Part shown: one piece after another, positions 35,935 to 48,202 of the stretch
How positions within the stretch are numbered: position 1 is the first letter of the stretch
How the letters are laid out: every line of letters starts with the position of its first letter
NCBI RefSeq assembly: GCF_029873635.1
Contig: NC_080418.1
Location: 10,616,062 to 10,680,061, forward strand
DNA length: 64,000 nt
Origin: Malania oleifera
Taxonomy: Eukaryota; Streptophyta; Magnoliopsida; Santalales; Ximeniaceae
Reading direction: 5' to 3'
The notes under the pieces: generated by a model
The model's database searches: none
What the model was told of the DNA's origin: nothing
What the model saw: only the letters and a program-made list of their open reading frames with translations
Made by a program: the position numbers and the translations under genes

Positions 35935-37074
35935 TTAAGTTATGTCAATTTGGATCCGTTTATCCTTAGGTCCTACGAGGTTTGCTTTCATGATTACCCG
36001 TATCATTTCTTTATCTAAGCTTCTGGCACTTTTAAATAGACAGTTGAGCCAGACGTGCCCTTTTATTTTGTAATATAAACAAGCTTTATGTGCACGTGAA
36101 AGATTATGCCTATATATTCTATTTTTATGTAGTGAGGCATGACTATGGGTTTGATAGACTAACCATGAATCCTTTTTGAAAATATTGTTCTTCTTAACTC
36201 TTAAGGGTTTATCAAAGTTATCTTTTACATTTACGAATTTGAAAATCATTCCAAAATAATTTTCAGTTTTTCTTTGTAAGCAGATGATTTTCAAAATCTT
36301 CACAATCTTTTTCTTTTCTAAGGTGGCATGATATTCTCTTAGGTTTTCTAATTGTGTTGCCCACCTTTTATTTTCATTCTTCAAGATTGCTTTCAATTTA
36401 GACATCCTAACTAGAAGTTTATGCATTTTAGATAAAGTACATTCTAGTTCTTTGTTTGAGGGCATGCTTTCATTAAACAATTTATTGCATGATTCATTAC
36501 AAGAGTTATCACAATAATCATCATATTAATCAATGCATGCATCATTAACATAATCATAAGAGGCACCAGATGATTCAACATTTGATATATTACAGTTTTC
36601 AACACAGGAATCATCACAAGATTCAACAGACGAATCATTAATTGAGGTGGGATGGGAATCATATACCTCTTCATCGATTGACGTTATTAGCTCATGATTT
36701 ACCTCCTCCTAATCATTTGAGCTTAGAGCGTACAAAGGAGTGACAATCTCTTCATTCCTAGGTACTCCATACCTCTTGTCAAGCTTTTCCCATATATCCT
36801 TGGCAATAGAGCATGTCAAGATCTCAAGAAAAATATTATAATCTAATACACAATACAGTAGATTCATGGCATGTGAATTTGCATGCATCAAATTAATTTC
36901 ATTTACAGGCATACAAATTCGCTAATGATCAATCAGCTGTCAGGCCCTCCAATTCATAGATTTTATGAAAACGTTCACTCTAATTTTCCAAGGGGTGCAG
37001 TTTACACCACAAAACAATGGAGGGCTAGAAGGTGATTGTCCCTCGTTGAATGGGGATACACCAATTTGAGCCAT
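35935..37074 (-). pseudogene. SIRE-like copia gag (broken)
   Basis: From ATG at 37072-37074 (MAQIGVSPFNEGQ...), one frame continues to 35935 with four stops. Features: a leading domain with PPLFCGVNCTPWKIRV, then AKDIWEKLDKRYGVP, an Asp/Ser-rich acidic linker, a coiled-coil-like stretch (SKLKAILKNENKRWATQLEN) and a zinc knuckle CLYYKIKGHVWLNC, where the second Cys has become Tyr. The end GPKDKRI resembles the GPKKIW end of this Gag type. Protease to RNase H are absent: the element is cut off about 240 bp further left, at the gypsy LTR fragment. Confidence 0.85.
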
Positions 37075-37131
37075 TGCAATCTTTAACACAAGCGGTTAAT
37101 CTTTTTGCAATGAGACTCTGATACTAATTAT

Positions 37132-39093
37132 TGAAATTGGTGTATTCCTAAGAGGGGGTGAATTGGGTATTTTAAAAATTTTACCTAGGTTCAATTTAAA
37201 TCCACATTCACTATAGCTCAACCTAGGGTCTGTCTAAATGAACACTAATTACCCAACAAGAATTTAACTAACCAAATAATCAAAGTAAGTATGATAGACT
37301 TAGTTTTTCCCAATCATTCAGAATAATAAAACATAAACATTCAAGTACAAAAATTTAAATTGTGGAAATTAAAATCAAGCACAAGAAATGTTATCGGGGT
37401 TCGGCCAATACTTTCTACGTCCCGGCCTCAACTCACAAGTAAGAGGATTCACTACCTTTGCTCACTTACGTGTGGAGCGACACTATTTACAACACCTTAT
37501 AGGATGGTGCACCTAGTTCTCCTAACCAGGTCTGAACCAGTTTGGTGTTCTCCTAACCAAGTCTGAGTAAATCCGGTGCTCTTCTAACCAAGTCTGAGCA
37601 ATTTGGGACTTTTCATAGGGCAAATCTCCATCTTTCGACAACCCGTTGGGAATACAAAAAATGAATATTTTTGTACAATGAAAATAAGCTTCAATTCAAA
37701 GCAAGTAGATGTGTACAATAATATGCTAAAAAATACACTCATGTATGATATGCAAATAAGCTCAATGCAAGTATGTGATTTTCACAAAAATAATCTTTGA
37801 ATAAAAATGTGTATTATGAGTGCTCAAAGATTTTATGCCCAAATAAGAAATTTCTCCAAAAATATTTTTCTAAATAAGGTCTTGGAGAATTTAGGGTTTG
37901 TGGCTCAAAAATATTTTCGCAACTACAAACAAATGAGCCTTTGAATCTTACAATGGACGTGCAAGATTCACAAGCAAATAATATTAACTCCCAAGACTAT
38001 TTATCAAATGAAATATGTGGGAAAAACTAAAATAATACTCTTAAAATAAGATATAAAAAATATATGCAATATGAGAGTAAAAACGATTTTGATTTGTAAA
38101 ACGAATGCCCAAAATAATGTTTAAAACTATGCTCTCTTGAAACATTTATCAAATAAATAATAAAAGAGAGTAAAAATTAAGGGTAAAATTTGAGAGGGTT
38201 TTTTGGCTACTCCACTTACTAATTATGAGTAATGAGAGGGTATATATAGGGTTAGCCAAAAATATAACCGTTGGGGACACGCTGGGTTTTTTTTAGAGAA
38301 GATTAATAAATTTTAAGCATGTTTAGGCATTTAAAAAAATGGCTGACTCGAGAGGTTCGGTTGACTGAAGCAAGGGGTTGGTCGACCGAGCTAGGGCGAT
38401 TTTTCGAACCTTTGTAGGTTCGGTCGACCGTGGCTTAGGTCGGTGTGCCGAGTGGGTAAGTTCAGTCGACCGAGGAGTTTTTGAACTAAAAGTTTAGTCG
38501 GCTGGGACAAGTAGAAAAAGTCAAATTCAATGGTTGGTCAATCGAGAAAGCTTAGTTCAAAGTAGGGTTGGTCGACCTAGGCTTAGTCAAACAAATGACT
38601 TTTAGCCTATGGTGAGTTCGGTCGATTGAACTAATTATAACTAGAAGGGTTCGGTCGATAGAGGCTTTTTAATTAAGCCTAAAAATCTGACATCGGTCGT
38701 TGGTTTTGCCCCAATTTTGACCCTAACCAATTTAAACCATTTTGTATGAATTTAGTTGTTAAGAAAAAGGTTTTTTGTGAAGTGCGCTGGTCCCTAAGGT
38801 CTGTCTATGATCATCTGAGCTTATCATCCATACCATGCATGCGATGCATTATTACAGACTAAAATATAAAACAAAATGCAATACAATTGAAGATAAATGT
38901 CTTTTTCTTCTGTCTTGCTATTCAAACTTCATGGAATACGCTAGGATGTATGATCTTGAGGTCCTCATGGTTTCCATTTTCCTTTTACCTTATGTGCATG
39001 TTATTATATAGACCTGTTCTCACACTAAATGCATACATGAGATACAGACGCTTTATCAGCATCAAAATAGGGATCAGACTCAAAAAGTCAACA
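37132..39093 (-). mobile_element. 5' LTR of the SIRE-like copia element
   Basis: 1962 bp; on the minus strand from TGTTGACTTTTTGAGTC (39093) to ACACCAATTTCA (37132). A primer-binding-like site TAGTATCAGAGT follows on the inner side (about 37113-37126). TATA box on minus at 38241-38248. With the gag at 35935-37074 this forms the 5' half of one truncated element. Confidence 0.82.
38347..38710 (-). repeat. Cluster of GGTCGACCGA motifs in U3
   Basis: About eleven copies of TTCGGTCGACCGA and variants, 100-460 bp upstream (on the minus strand) of the TATA box at 38241. The core is GTCGAC, as in the gypsy LTRs. Confidence 0.85.
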
Positions 39094-39235
39094 GATACGC
39101 TTTGTTGTCATATATCCTCTTTTTTGAATCAATAGACTTTGATTTTTTAGCATATATGATCCTCAGAAAATTGAATTTGGATATTTGACGTTCCTTGGTC
39201 TTTGTTGTGATAATTTGTCTCACTCTTTGTCATTT

Positions 39236-39420
39236 AAATCTGTAGTGGACAAATGTGACCGTCAACGATTTGATGAAATCGTTGATGGTTTGGTGTAACT
39301 GTCGACGGTTTTGTTTCGGAATTGTTTTCCGAGTGTGCCGAGCTGTGATGCATTGTTAACATATATAAGGCAATATAAGGTGAAGAGAAAAGTGACACGA
39401 GTTGTAATAATGAGGAATGT
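39236..39420 (+). mobile_element. LTR fragment with GTCGACGG motifs and TATA box
   Basis: GACCGTCAACGATTTGATGA, then ATCGTTGATGGTTTGG and CTGTCGACGGTTTTG, followed by a TATA box ACATATATAAGG near 39358. The arrangement copies the U3 of the LTRs described above, but no ends could be set. Confidence 0.45.
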
Positions 39421-39848
39421 TATTTTCTTACCTAGAGAAGTTTTGAATTTGAATTTGTGTTGATTTTGAATAAGATGTAATATAGAATTATATTAAATTT
39501 GTTCAAATTTACTCACATTTAAATTTAAAATTTGAAATTTAGATTGTTGAGATTGAAGAGATATGGAACCAACTTTGCCTCGTTGGCAGGAACGGGAATA
39601 GATCCGATGATTAGGGATGAACCTGAACTCATGTCCACAAATCTTTTAGGTCAGAAAGGATAAAAAATATAAATGAATTTACTTTTCTTATTTGGATATT
39701 AAAAAATAAGAGAGAATAATAAAATACATATCAAATTAAAGGCAGAAGTTAAGTTTGTCACAAATCTTTCCTCTTTAAAATTTTAAATTATTTTAAAACA
39801 ACATTTTATTCAAAGTAGTATTTGATATATAACAAAAATATAATAAAA

Positions 39849-39919
<71 letters not shown>
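39849..39919 (+). repeat. (ATT)n microsatellite
   Basis: About 23 perfect ATT units; the poly-Tyr open frame across it is an artefact. Confidence 0.97.
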
Positions 39920-39920
<1 letters not shown>

Positions 39921-41273
39921 TTTCTTTCTCTTACCAAATCCCTGATCCAAAAGCAATCTTATAGGCAAACTAGGGAGATACCCATTTTCTTCTATGCCCA
40001 GCTTTTTGTGACATGAATTTTCTGACATGATGTTATGGAAAGGCCAAAACTTGGTGAGGCTAGATTAGCTTTTGGAATTTGTTTCTTCTGGTTTAGTTAT
40101 GTTTTTTGGGTGATCGATGACACTGGCCAGTACTTAGGGAAAACTATGGGAAGCTAGTAGCTTTATTTATTTATTTATTTTGCCTTAACAGAGGTTGGTT
40201 TAATTTTATCCAGGATTTTAGCAGTTCTGTCTTTGCTAGAATTTGGTATATAATTCAAAATTTCTACTTGAATTAATTGCCACAATTGGTCATGCAAGGG
40301 TGCAAGTTTAATATATTACATATACCTAGAAGCCCTTTATTTTATAAAATTAATGACACTTTCAAATACTGAATTATTAGAAGTTTGGTTTCATGCAAAT
40401 TGCTTTTGGATCAAGTTGGAAAATTTTAATCCAATGAGCTTTTGAAATTATATATATATACTCGCCAAGGCCTTTTGGATCCTTTCTCTACTTAAATATC
40501 AAAGATATTATCTCAATTGGAAAGTCGTAATTCTAAAGACATAAACCCTGATCATTTAATTAAGAAAGCTTTGAGTTTAGCATCTAAAAACACCCTTAGT
40601 GGGATACTTTTGAAATTAAATATTGTCGCTTAAAATATTACCGAATGTTTGGTATGTTGAAATGGAACTAATTGAGAGAGTGGAATGTAATGAAAAAATT
40701 ATATGGTGAAATTGTAAACTTATAAAGATCAATAGCATTCTGTTCCACTTCATTTTATTTTGTTTTTGATTTTGAAAAACAATAAATTAGGCATTTGGCT
40801 TGGAGAAAGAATTTTGTGCGTGGAATAGGATGCCATTTCTGCTTTTCACAGGAATTCTAATTACAATAGACTTGTTTTCTAGGCATAATGGATTCTCTGA
40901 AAATCCAAGATGTTTGAAATTTTGAGATAAATTATGTAGTCTTCAAAGATTTCTTCAAGCAAGTGACTAAGGAGGTATTAAAAAAAAAAAAAAAGCGCAT
41001 TTGATTTCACTTTGTTCTATGGGCTTCTTGTTGATAAGCTTCACATGCAGAATTCACACCCTTTATTTAACTATTACTTCTCAGCGATCTCCATTCTCTG
41101 CTCCCCTTGAAGGTTCCTAGCTCATGGCTTGCATTCCCAATGCAGATCCCAAATGCTTGCCATGTTCAATTATTCTTAATTTTATATATTACTATCCTAG
41201 TCCACGGCGTAAGGGAATCTCTTTCAAGTTTCATGACACTCTCCGATCTGAACAACCCTCACAAAAAGAAAAA

Positions 41274-41296
41274 CACACACACACACACACACACAC
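41274..41296 (+). repeat. (CA)n microsatellite
   Basis: About 11 CA units. Confidence 0.9.
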
Positions 41297-41695
41297 AAGT
41301 TTGAACCTTTTTGCATAATGTCATATTTTGAAAAGTGAATTTAGTAGGTTATGCGTCGACATTTTATTTGGCATCATTGCTAAATTGTTGTGAACAAAAA
41401 AACTAAAAGCCAAGTATAGAGATTGCTTTACACACAAGAAAGCATCTGACAATGCATGCATCAAGGAATACGAGTTCTGGCTAGAGTTTGCAATCAATTA
41501 AACTGAAATCTATGTGATATATATATTACATCAAAAATCTCTTTCCTGACAGTTTTGGCTCCCTCCGACGAAAAAACATACATTTCAATCGAAACAAAGA
41601 AACACAAAAAGAAGGAAAAAAAGAATTGTGTTGTGATCAATAGACCACTTCTTCTCTAGTACTAATTATTAGCACTGGGTCTCTTTGGAAACGAG

Positions 41696-41995
41696 TCAAG
41701 AATCTCCGTGTTTGTGCCAGCAGGCAAGCATGGCGACGCAGCGTCTCATGATGTAGAATCTGGCCTTCTGCTCCTTGGCCAAGCTACTACACTTCTTGCC
41801 AATGGAAGTGCTCTTCTGCGAGAAACTCCTGACCAGCAGTGGAGACTTGCTGGAAGAACCAGCAGCAGTAGAAGTACTATTGGGCTTCTGTGAAAAACTC
41901 CTCATGAGAGAAGACTTGGAAGTGGTACCACTGCTGGAGGAACGGCTACTTGAAGCTGCTAATTCCTTCTTCGATGGCTTCCATTTCTCCTCCAT
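41696..41995 (-). CDS. RTFL/DVL small polypeptide
   Basis: Intronless, 99 aa. The C-terminal block (about residues 70-96), SSLAKEQKARFYIMRRCVAM followed by LACWHKH, is the RTFL/DVL (ROTUNDIFOLIA FOUR-LIKE/DEVIL) domain: basic, with conserved Cys and Trp. The N terminus MEEKWKPSKK and the long Ser-rich region are typical of longer members such as the RTFL16-18 group. The linker has a duplicated motif: LMRSFSQK and LVRSFSQK, each followed by Ser/Thr-rich sequence. Known family role: plasma-membrane-associated peptides that restrict polar cell proliferation and alter leaf and fruit shape when overexpressed. The gene stands alone between repeat-rich flanks, with a TATA box 200 bp upstream and a (CT)n tract in the predicted leader. 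The opposite-strand open frames here are shadows. Confidence 0.92.
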   Translation of the reverse strand: MEEKWKPSKKELAASSSRSSSSGTTSKSSLMRSFSQKPNSTSTAAGSSSKSPLLVRSFSQKSTSIGKKCSSLAKEQKARFYIMRRCVAMLACWHKHGDS

Positions 41996-42118
41996 GTAAT
42001 TAATTCAGCAAGACTGATCGGACTAAGCACCAATATAATATACTTGTCGGCTAGCTTGACGAGGGTTTTCTCAGTTTACTGATCTCTTTTCCACAGCTTG
42101 CACACACATATATGTATA

Positions 42119-42157
42119 TGAGAGAGAGAGAGAGCGAGAGAGAGAGAGAGAGAGAGA
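42119..42157. repeat. (GA/CT)n in the RTFL leader
   Basis: On the minus strand this is a CT tract between the predicted transcription start (about 42170) and the start codon (41995). CT-rich leaders are common in plant genes. Confidence 0.85.
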
Positions 42158-42194
42158 AATTGGGTAGTATTGTGGCTTTGGTAGTGTGTGTGTG

Positions 42195-42203
42195 TTTTAT
42201 ATA
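42195..42203 (-). promoter_or_regulatory. TATA box of the RTFL gene
   Basis: Minus strand TATATAAAA, 200 bp upstream of the start codon, predicting a leader of about 175 bases. Confidence 0.65.
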
Positions 42204-42539
42204 GTTGGGGTAGCTGGTTGGGGACTGAGTGTTGGAGGTTTCGCTGATTAAGTGGGCGTTGGTGAGTGTGTTTATAGTCATGTGGGCGCTTGTGTCTCGT
42301 TGCATGAAACTAGCTTGTTGCTGCTGCCGCTACTGCCTCTGATGGCATCTATATATATATATTCATACGCATGGTATTTCTTAATTTATCTGTTACTGTG
42401 CAGACAGAGCCCACACCACCCCACCTGGCTCTTGAGTCTCCTGTTCTCAAGTCTCAAGGAGATCAATCATTTCTCTAGGTTTAGGTTTAGGAGACAGACA
42501 GCCCCTCTACGTACGTTGTTCATTTTTATTTGGTAGGGA

Positions 42540-43080
42540 CCTTGTTTATTTCACCCTGAGGTATTAAAAAAACTGTTAGGTACACCCTGATTTCAGCATT
42601 CTAAGTTTTAGGCATCAAGCATGCTCATCAGGGTACCCCTCCATTGAAAGGAGGCCAGAATTTTTGAAAGCCCTAACCATTTTTATGAACTAGGGTTAGT
42701 GTTATTCCAATGTGTTGTAGTATGTGACTTATATCGAGTGTAACACGTATACAAAGAAAGCAGGCTGATGTCACAAGCGAAGTGGAGCGGAATGATGACA
42801 TCGGTCTTTTGGGCTTGAAATGTATTGTTTTATTGGTTGAGACGATTAATAGGTTAGTACGGTACATGGGTATTTGAGGAATTTTTCTAATAACTCTATA
42901 CAGTTAGGGTAAGTATAAATACATATGATGTAACCTTATTTTTATATAGTGAAATCCAGCCGCCGCTCGCTTTTGTGGATGTAGACATACTGCTGAACCA
43001 CGTTAAATTTGTATGTTTTTGTTACTCTATCTCTTTATTTTTCCATACTATTCATCATAATCATTGCACGTTTCACGATG
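42540..43080 (+). mobile_element. Copia-type LTR remnant
   Basis: The 3' part (TATAAATACATATG near 42916, then GTGGATGTAGACATACTGCT, GAACCACGTTAAATTTGTA and a T-rich run) is the usual R/U5 layout of a common group of plant copia LTRs. Ends, primer-binding site and body were not found. It lies about 340 bp upstream of the RTFL TATA box. Confidence 0.5.
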
Positions 43081-45079
43081 CAATAGTGGTAAATGTGTAT
43101 ATATTTTACTAGGAGAAGATGTCGAAGAAAACGAGCTCAGGTGTTAAAAGCTGAGTGAATAAAATAATATGGACTTCACCTATTTTATTTACTGAATCGT
43201 TGACACATGGACTCGTGATTATGCAGATCCATATTATTTAGTACTACTTTTTTAACTAAAACAAATAATGGGTGATGAAGATGATTAACCAAAAAGGTAT
43301 AATCAAAGGAAGATCATGGAGGAGCAGCAAAAATATTGTGTATATGCAAAAGCATCCATCATAATCCCTTGATTGATGGGATGGTATATACATATCTAGA
43401 TTTCAACTTTTGATTGTTGGGATTGTGTCTCTTCATCATATCCCTTTGAATCTTTGATTGATGGAACATGTGTCTCTTGATACTCTTTGATTCATGTGAT
43501 TACATATCTTGATTAGGAATTTTGACCCCCTTTGACTATATATGCCCCTTAATTGGTGGGATTGCATGCATCATAAGATACATATGCCATCTACTGTATC
43601 CTTCCAAACCAAACCAGTAGTTAAATTAATTTTCTAATACATCTATATATAATTAAGATGATTGCACATTTATATCCATTATATGTTCTTTATTTAATCC
43701 AAATATTTTGCATTTTGTTGTGATCTTGAGCTCCTACCGCATGGCTTCTACTACTGAGAGTAACTGTAAAATGGGGAATCCAAGATGATGAATTGACGAT
43801 CGATGTTAAAAATTATTAATTTATTTGTTAATTCCTAAGTAAGTTTAAGAACTATTGCTGTTAAGAATCGTATGATTTTTATTAATCATCATTCGACCGC
43901 AACAACCTGAAGGAAATCAAATAAAAATGACTTGAAAGACCCGGGGTGTACTCCGGGGGATCACTCTGATAGATAAGTTAGGGAATGGAAGGTTTAGGTT
44001 GCAGCAGTACGTGAAGAGTGAGTGAAAATGAGATCTAATAATTAAGTATGAAAAATAGCAGACAAAAGTACATGTTATCTATCACAACACACATGTAAGG
44101 ATAAATAAAAATCTCAATAAAATGAGTGTTGGTTTATTTGTTTATTCATTTTTGTTTCTTCAAGTGGGCTGATATGTATCATGCAAGATGCTATTGCAAT
44201 TTCCACCCAAACCAGAGCTAGTCCATATGGAGGATCTTTCTAGGATTTCTGGCTGACCTATGCATTGTATTTGAATGCGTTGCATAGCATTATACACGTC
44301 AGATTTATCAGTTCCTAATCATATTTTTCTGTCTAGGCATCAAGACCCCTTTTTGTTTTTCTTTTTTCTTTGTTGGTAAGAAAAGAGTTGCAAAAGTGAC
44401 TCATTGGTGACAATGGGAAATTTTTTCTTTTGATATGAGAATGAGGTGAGTTAAAGTTATGAATGATAGTTGAAAAGTTATAGATTTGTACGCAATTTAT
44501 AAGGGAGGGGAAAAAAAAAAAAAAGAAGTCGTAGAGTGCAACAAAAGTCCATAGACAACCGAATTGATATTGAGAGTAAAATTTCCTTGCTTCAAGATCC
44601 TATAATAACAATAGAGAAAAGGAGAATTTTCAGAAAAAATTACTACGCAGCCGCAAATGTGTATGATAAATGTTTATCAAACATGTACCTTTGAAGTAGG
44701 TTTAATTCCTTCTTGTTTTATTTGGATTGGGAGGAATTTTCTTGTATTTTTCTAATTTGGGAGGGTGATCTCATTCACATCTCCCCTCTAATGGTGGATT
44801 CAAACTGCTTGGCCAATGCATGGATTCTTTCAAATTTTGATGAGATAATTTTTTTTTTTTATTTTTTTATTTTTTATTTTTTTTAATAATCCTTGAACTC
44901 CAATCATTATTGTGTTACTTTGGATACTATGGTGCAGTACCAAATCTGGAAAGTGAAAGCTATCCATCCATTGACGTACTCCTGGTGATTTATCGGCATA
45001 ATGCCTCAAGGAGGAATCGAAAAATAAAAGGATGTAGCATTGGTGAATTTTTTTTTTTCTAATGTAATTAGCCTTTCCT

Positions 45080-45123
<44 letters not shown>

Positions 45124-47668
45124 CATATATATATATATATATGTATGTATGTATGTATATATGGTGATGGAGCATAGCACGTGATCAATTGTTTGGTGTT
45201 ACTAGAAAATGAGGAAGATGGTTCATCATTGAAATTATGACGACCATTTTTTATTTTGAGAACTCCCATATCTCTACAAGTTACAGAATAACATGCAATC
45301 ATTCTGAGGTTTCACCTCATATTTTTGTATACTCATCTCATGCATTGCTTCTGCTACGCTATATATATATATATATATATGTTATGGAGGGTCAAATTAT
45401 ATAAGAATTTAATTAGTTCAGAGATTTTGATGGGTTTGACTCTCTGTCTCTCAGGTTCATGTGTTCATGTGATTAAAATACTAAAACCAATACATATTAA
45501 AAATAAAGCATGTAAATATTTGAAATGCTTGACTGGTCAAAAATTTCTTCAAATGCAAATGTAGCAGAGAGAGAGAGAGAGAGAGAGATTGCAATGAACA
45601 CTCTCCATGTGACATGAAAAACAATTTTAAACAAACAAAAATCAATGCTATATAATTAAGGTTAATTAATAAGCAGTTGTCATGACTGGCCATACATATA
45701 TATTGCCAAAAGACAGAGAAAACGTAGGCAGAGCATGTGGGCTACACGTATGCGTGCATTCTTTAAATTAATACAACTTGATTTATAAAAAAACAAGGGT
45801 AGCAGAAAGAGATCTGTGCCCTGTTCCCTTTTTTCTTTTTTCTCTTTATTTTAAACTAAACTTTTTTCACATTTTAGTTTTTTTTTTTTTAAAAAAAAGA
45901 AACTACAATTTATTCATTGATTTATTATATTATTTTTTTTCTTTTCCTTATTTTTTTCATGATTTTCTTTCCTCGTGATAAATATTTCTAAATTTTTTAC
46001 GAAACCTCAATTCTATTGATAATCATCGCTTATGACGGAGGAATACTGTGGTTATAAGCAGGACACATGAAATTTACAAATAAACTATAAAAATCATCCC
46101 AAACATCAAAACCAATAATAAAAAAATCAATACCATAACCCAACTAAAACAACCTAAACATGTCTATATGGAATCAAACCAAACAAAAATTAGCAAATTA
46201 CATGTAAGATGATGTCATTTACCTGCAAACACAAATCAGAGGAAAACGTAAATTCAAATTCAAAACTTAAAATTTATGTTCCTGAGCACAACGGTAAATA
46301 ATTGTTATCTCAAAGAGCCAAATTTGGTTGGGTCAAATCTAATGTGTGGATTGAATGATTTATAATATGCATGGAATGTCACATGGTGTGTACTTCAATT
46401 CTTGTTATTCCCATTAAAAATAAGGAATATTGCTGATCATGTGGCCTCATAGAATACCAACATTTCATCTTCCACATGCTATCATGTGACCTACACCACC
46501 AATGGGAACCCTTTTATGTTTACGTTTTTTTTTTTTTTTTTTTTGGGGTGGTATACATAATAGCCTGCCTCATAAAACCAAGAATCTGCATACATAGTAC
46601 ACATAAAATAACAATACTAAAAAATACAACTGGTGAAACCGCCTATGATTTGGTGTCTTCTCAGTTCATATAATATTTGATAGTTGGAAGAAGCACCATG
46701 TTCGAAACTTCAGCTGAGGACTTAAAATTGACCTATATTTTCCTACTGCCATGGTTTGTTTGACTATGCTTTATGAGGTTAGTGCATGATAAATGGGCTC
46801 CCCAGATCATTGGCCAAGAGTCCAAAAAACTGTAGTTCGTGGGCTCAAAGTTGGCCCACTACTACTAACTAATAACATGTTGGGCCTTCATCCTCTATGC
46901 AGAGGCCCAGTTGAGTTGAGCACATTGAGAATTTGAGAGGCATTCTTCATGTGTTCATGAACTTCATGGTTAAAACTTAGATTCTGCATTTGTAAGACTT
47001 GAAAATTATGCTCTGGTTTTTTAGGAGCATGGAAGATTTAGAGCATTGTCTGGTACTGCATAAGAATTGGTCACAACTGGGATATCCTTGCCCAGTTCTT
47101 TTGCCAATAGTGAGGCTTGTTGAATCACCTAGTTACATGTTTGGGAAAGGAATCGTATGTAATGGAATTTATTTTATAATTCAATTTCATCAACTATTCA
47201 CATTTTCATTCCATTTCATTCTCATCCCACTTCTGCGAACCAAACATGATGTAAATTCTGCCTTCATTCTTTGGAGAACTTCTAATCCTTTCTTTGAATA
47301 GGATGTGATTTTGGTTGCCAATCCACATACAGAAGTTGAATATGGCTCGACACATGGTGTATTGCACCAAACTATATGAAATTACCTTCTAACCCAACTA
47401 GGCTACTTGTTTTGTTCCTTCTATATATCTCTCTTGATTCTTGGATGTGCCTAGAAAAGGATGCTACAAAGAGAAACCTATAATTGTATAAGACAATTCT
47501 TTAATGAGGCTATGATCATTGAAATAAAATTATTGAAGATTACTTTGTACGTTTCTAGTTCTCTATAGAAATCATTTTGTAATTGCTAAGATTTTTGAAC
47601 TATGAGAGCATGGTAATGTCAACATGTGCTCTTGTTTCGAACAAGAAAAGATGATGTGTAAGAGAAGT
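43081..47668. other. Intergenic DNA with microsatellites and repeats
   Basis: No gene recognised. Around 43360-43570 short imperfect repeats of TTGATTGATGGGAT occur. CT and TA/GTAT microsatellites sit at 45079-45160, TA at 45360-45380, GA at 45568-45588, and a T run at 46526-46543. A LINE-like tail lies near 45990-46060. The 100-codon frame at 46999-47301 has no feature I recognise. Confidence 0.65.
45990..46060 (-). mobile_element. LINE-like 3' tail, copy 3
   Basis: Minus strand: TATAACCACAGTATTCCTCC followed by GTCATAAGCGATGATTATCA and AATTGAGGTTTC. Related to copies at 11979, 20007 and 50600. A poly-T/A tract lies 50-100 bp to the left. Confidence 0.55.
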
Positions 47669-48052
47669 TGTTGAAAGATATAATAGAAATGATAGTTTTG
47701 GCAAGATACCAAAATCGTGTATATCATTAAGCTTATATAGACTTTAGAGTTGAGATATCAGATTACAATAACAACCAGCATATCATACATGATATATACC
47801 AATAGAATACAAAGTTTGAAAATCAAATGGCCTAGTTCGTAGGAAGCACGGGATTTGATATCCTTGAGATAACCGTCGATGATTTTGTTGATATCCGATA
47901 TCTTGTTTGTTGATGCTTAGGATCTTCTTGTTCGGGATTGATATCCTTAATTGATATCCTTAACAAATCCTCTTGTTTGAATATTTGTTGATATCTGATA
48001 TCTCATTTGTTGATGCATAGGATCTTCTTGTTTGGGATTGATATCCTTAACA
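47669..48052 (-). repeat. 3' LTR of the split copia element
   Basis: 384 bp; minus strand TGTTAAGGATATCAATCCC (48052) to TATCTTTCAACA (47669). A polypurine tract TTGAGGGAGGG (complement of 48053-48063) precedes it. The LTR contains an internal duplication of about 65 bp (47886-47948 and 47987-48051, both with GTTGATGC.TAGGATCTTCTT). Confidence 0.75.
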
Positions 48053-48202
48053 CCCTCCCTCAAATTGGAGGGTAAGGAACAAACCAACAATTTGTCACAC
48101 AAAATACAAAACCAATTAGCAGTGTGGCCTTTGGTGAAGATATCATCAACTTGATTATAGGTATTAACATAACGAACAACCACATCTTTGTTACCCACCT
48201 TC
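48053..48202 (-). pseudogene. Copia RNase H C-terminus (split by gypsy)
   Basis: Minus-strand frame KVGNKDVVVRYVNTYNQV then DDIFTKGHTANWF, the conserved end of copia RNase H (usually VADIFTKAL). It is the continuation of the pol fragment that ends at 59937, interrupted by the 11.7-kb gypsy element. Confidence 0.85.

Larger units (their letters stand above)
39421..41640. other. Intergenic DNA
   Basis: No gene recognised. Contains an AT-rich dispersed repeat copy (39463-39545), a long ATT microsatellite, a CTTAAATATCAAAGATATTA repeat near 40490, and a CA microsatellite (41274-41296). Confidence 0.7.

Noticed and set aside
43900-44030. Segment with GACCCGGGGTGTACTCCGGG, resembling a known repeat leader
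   Set aside because: It recalls phrases seen in plant retroelement or gene leaders, but I could not tie it to any element or find a second copy here.
46999-47301. 100-codon + strand open frame
   Set aside because: No recognisable domain, no neighbouring exons or promoter signals; too weak to call a gene.
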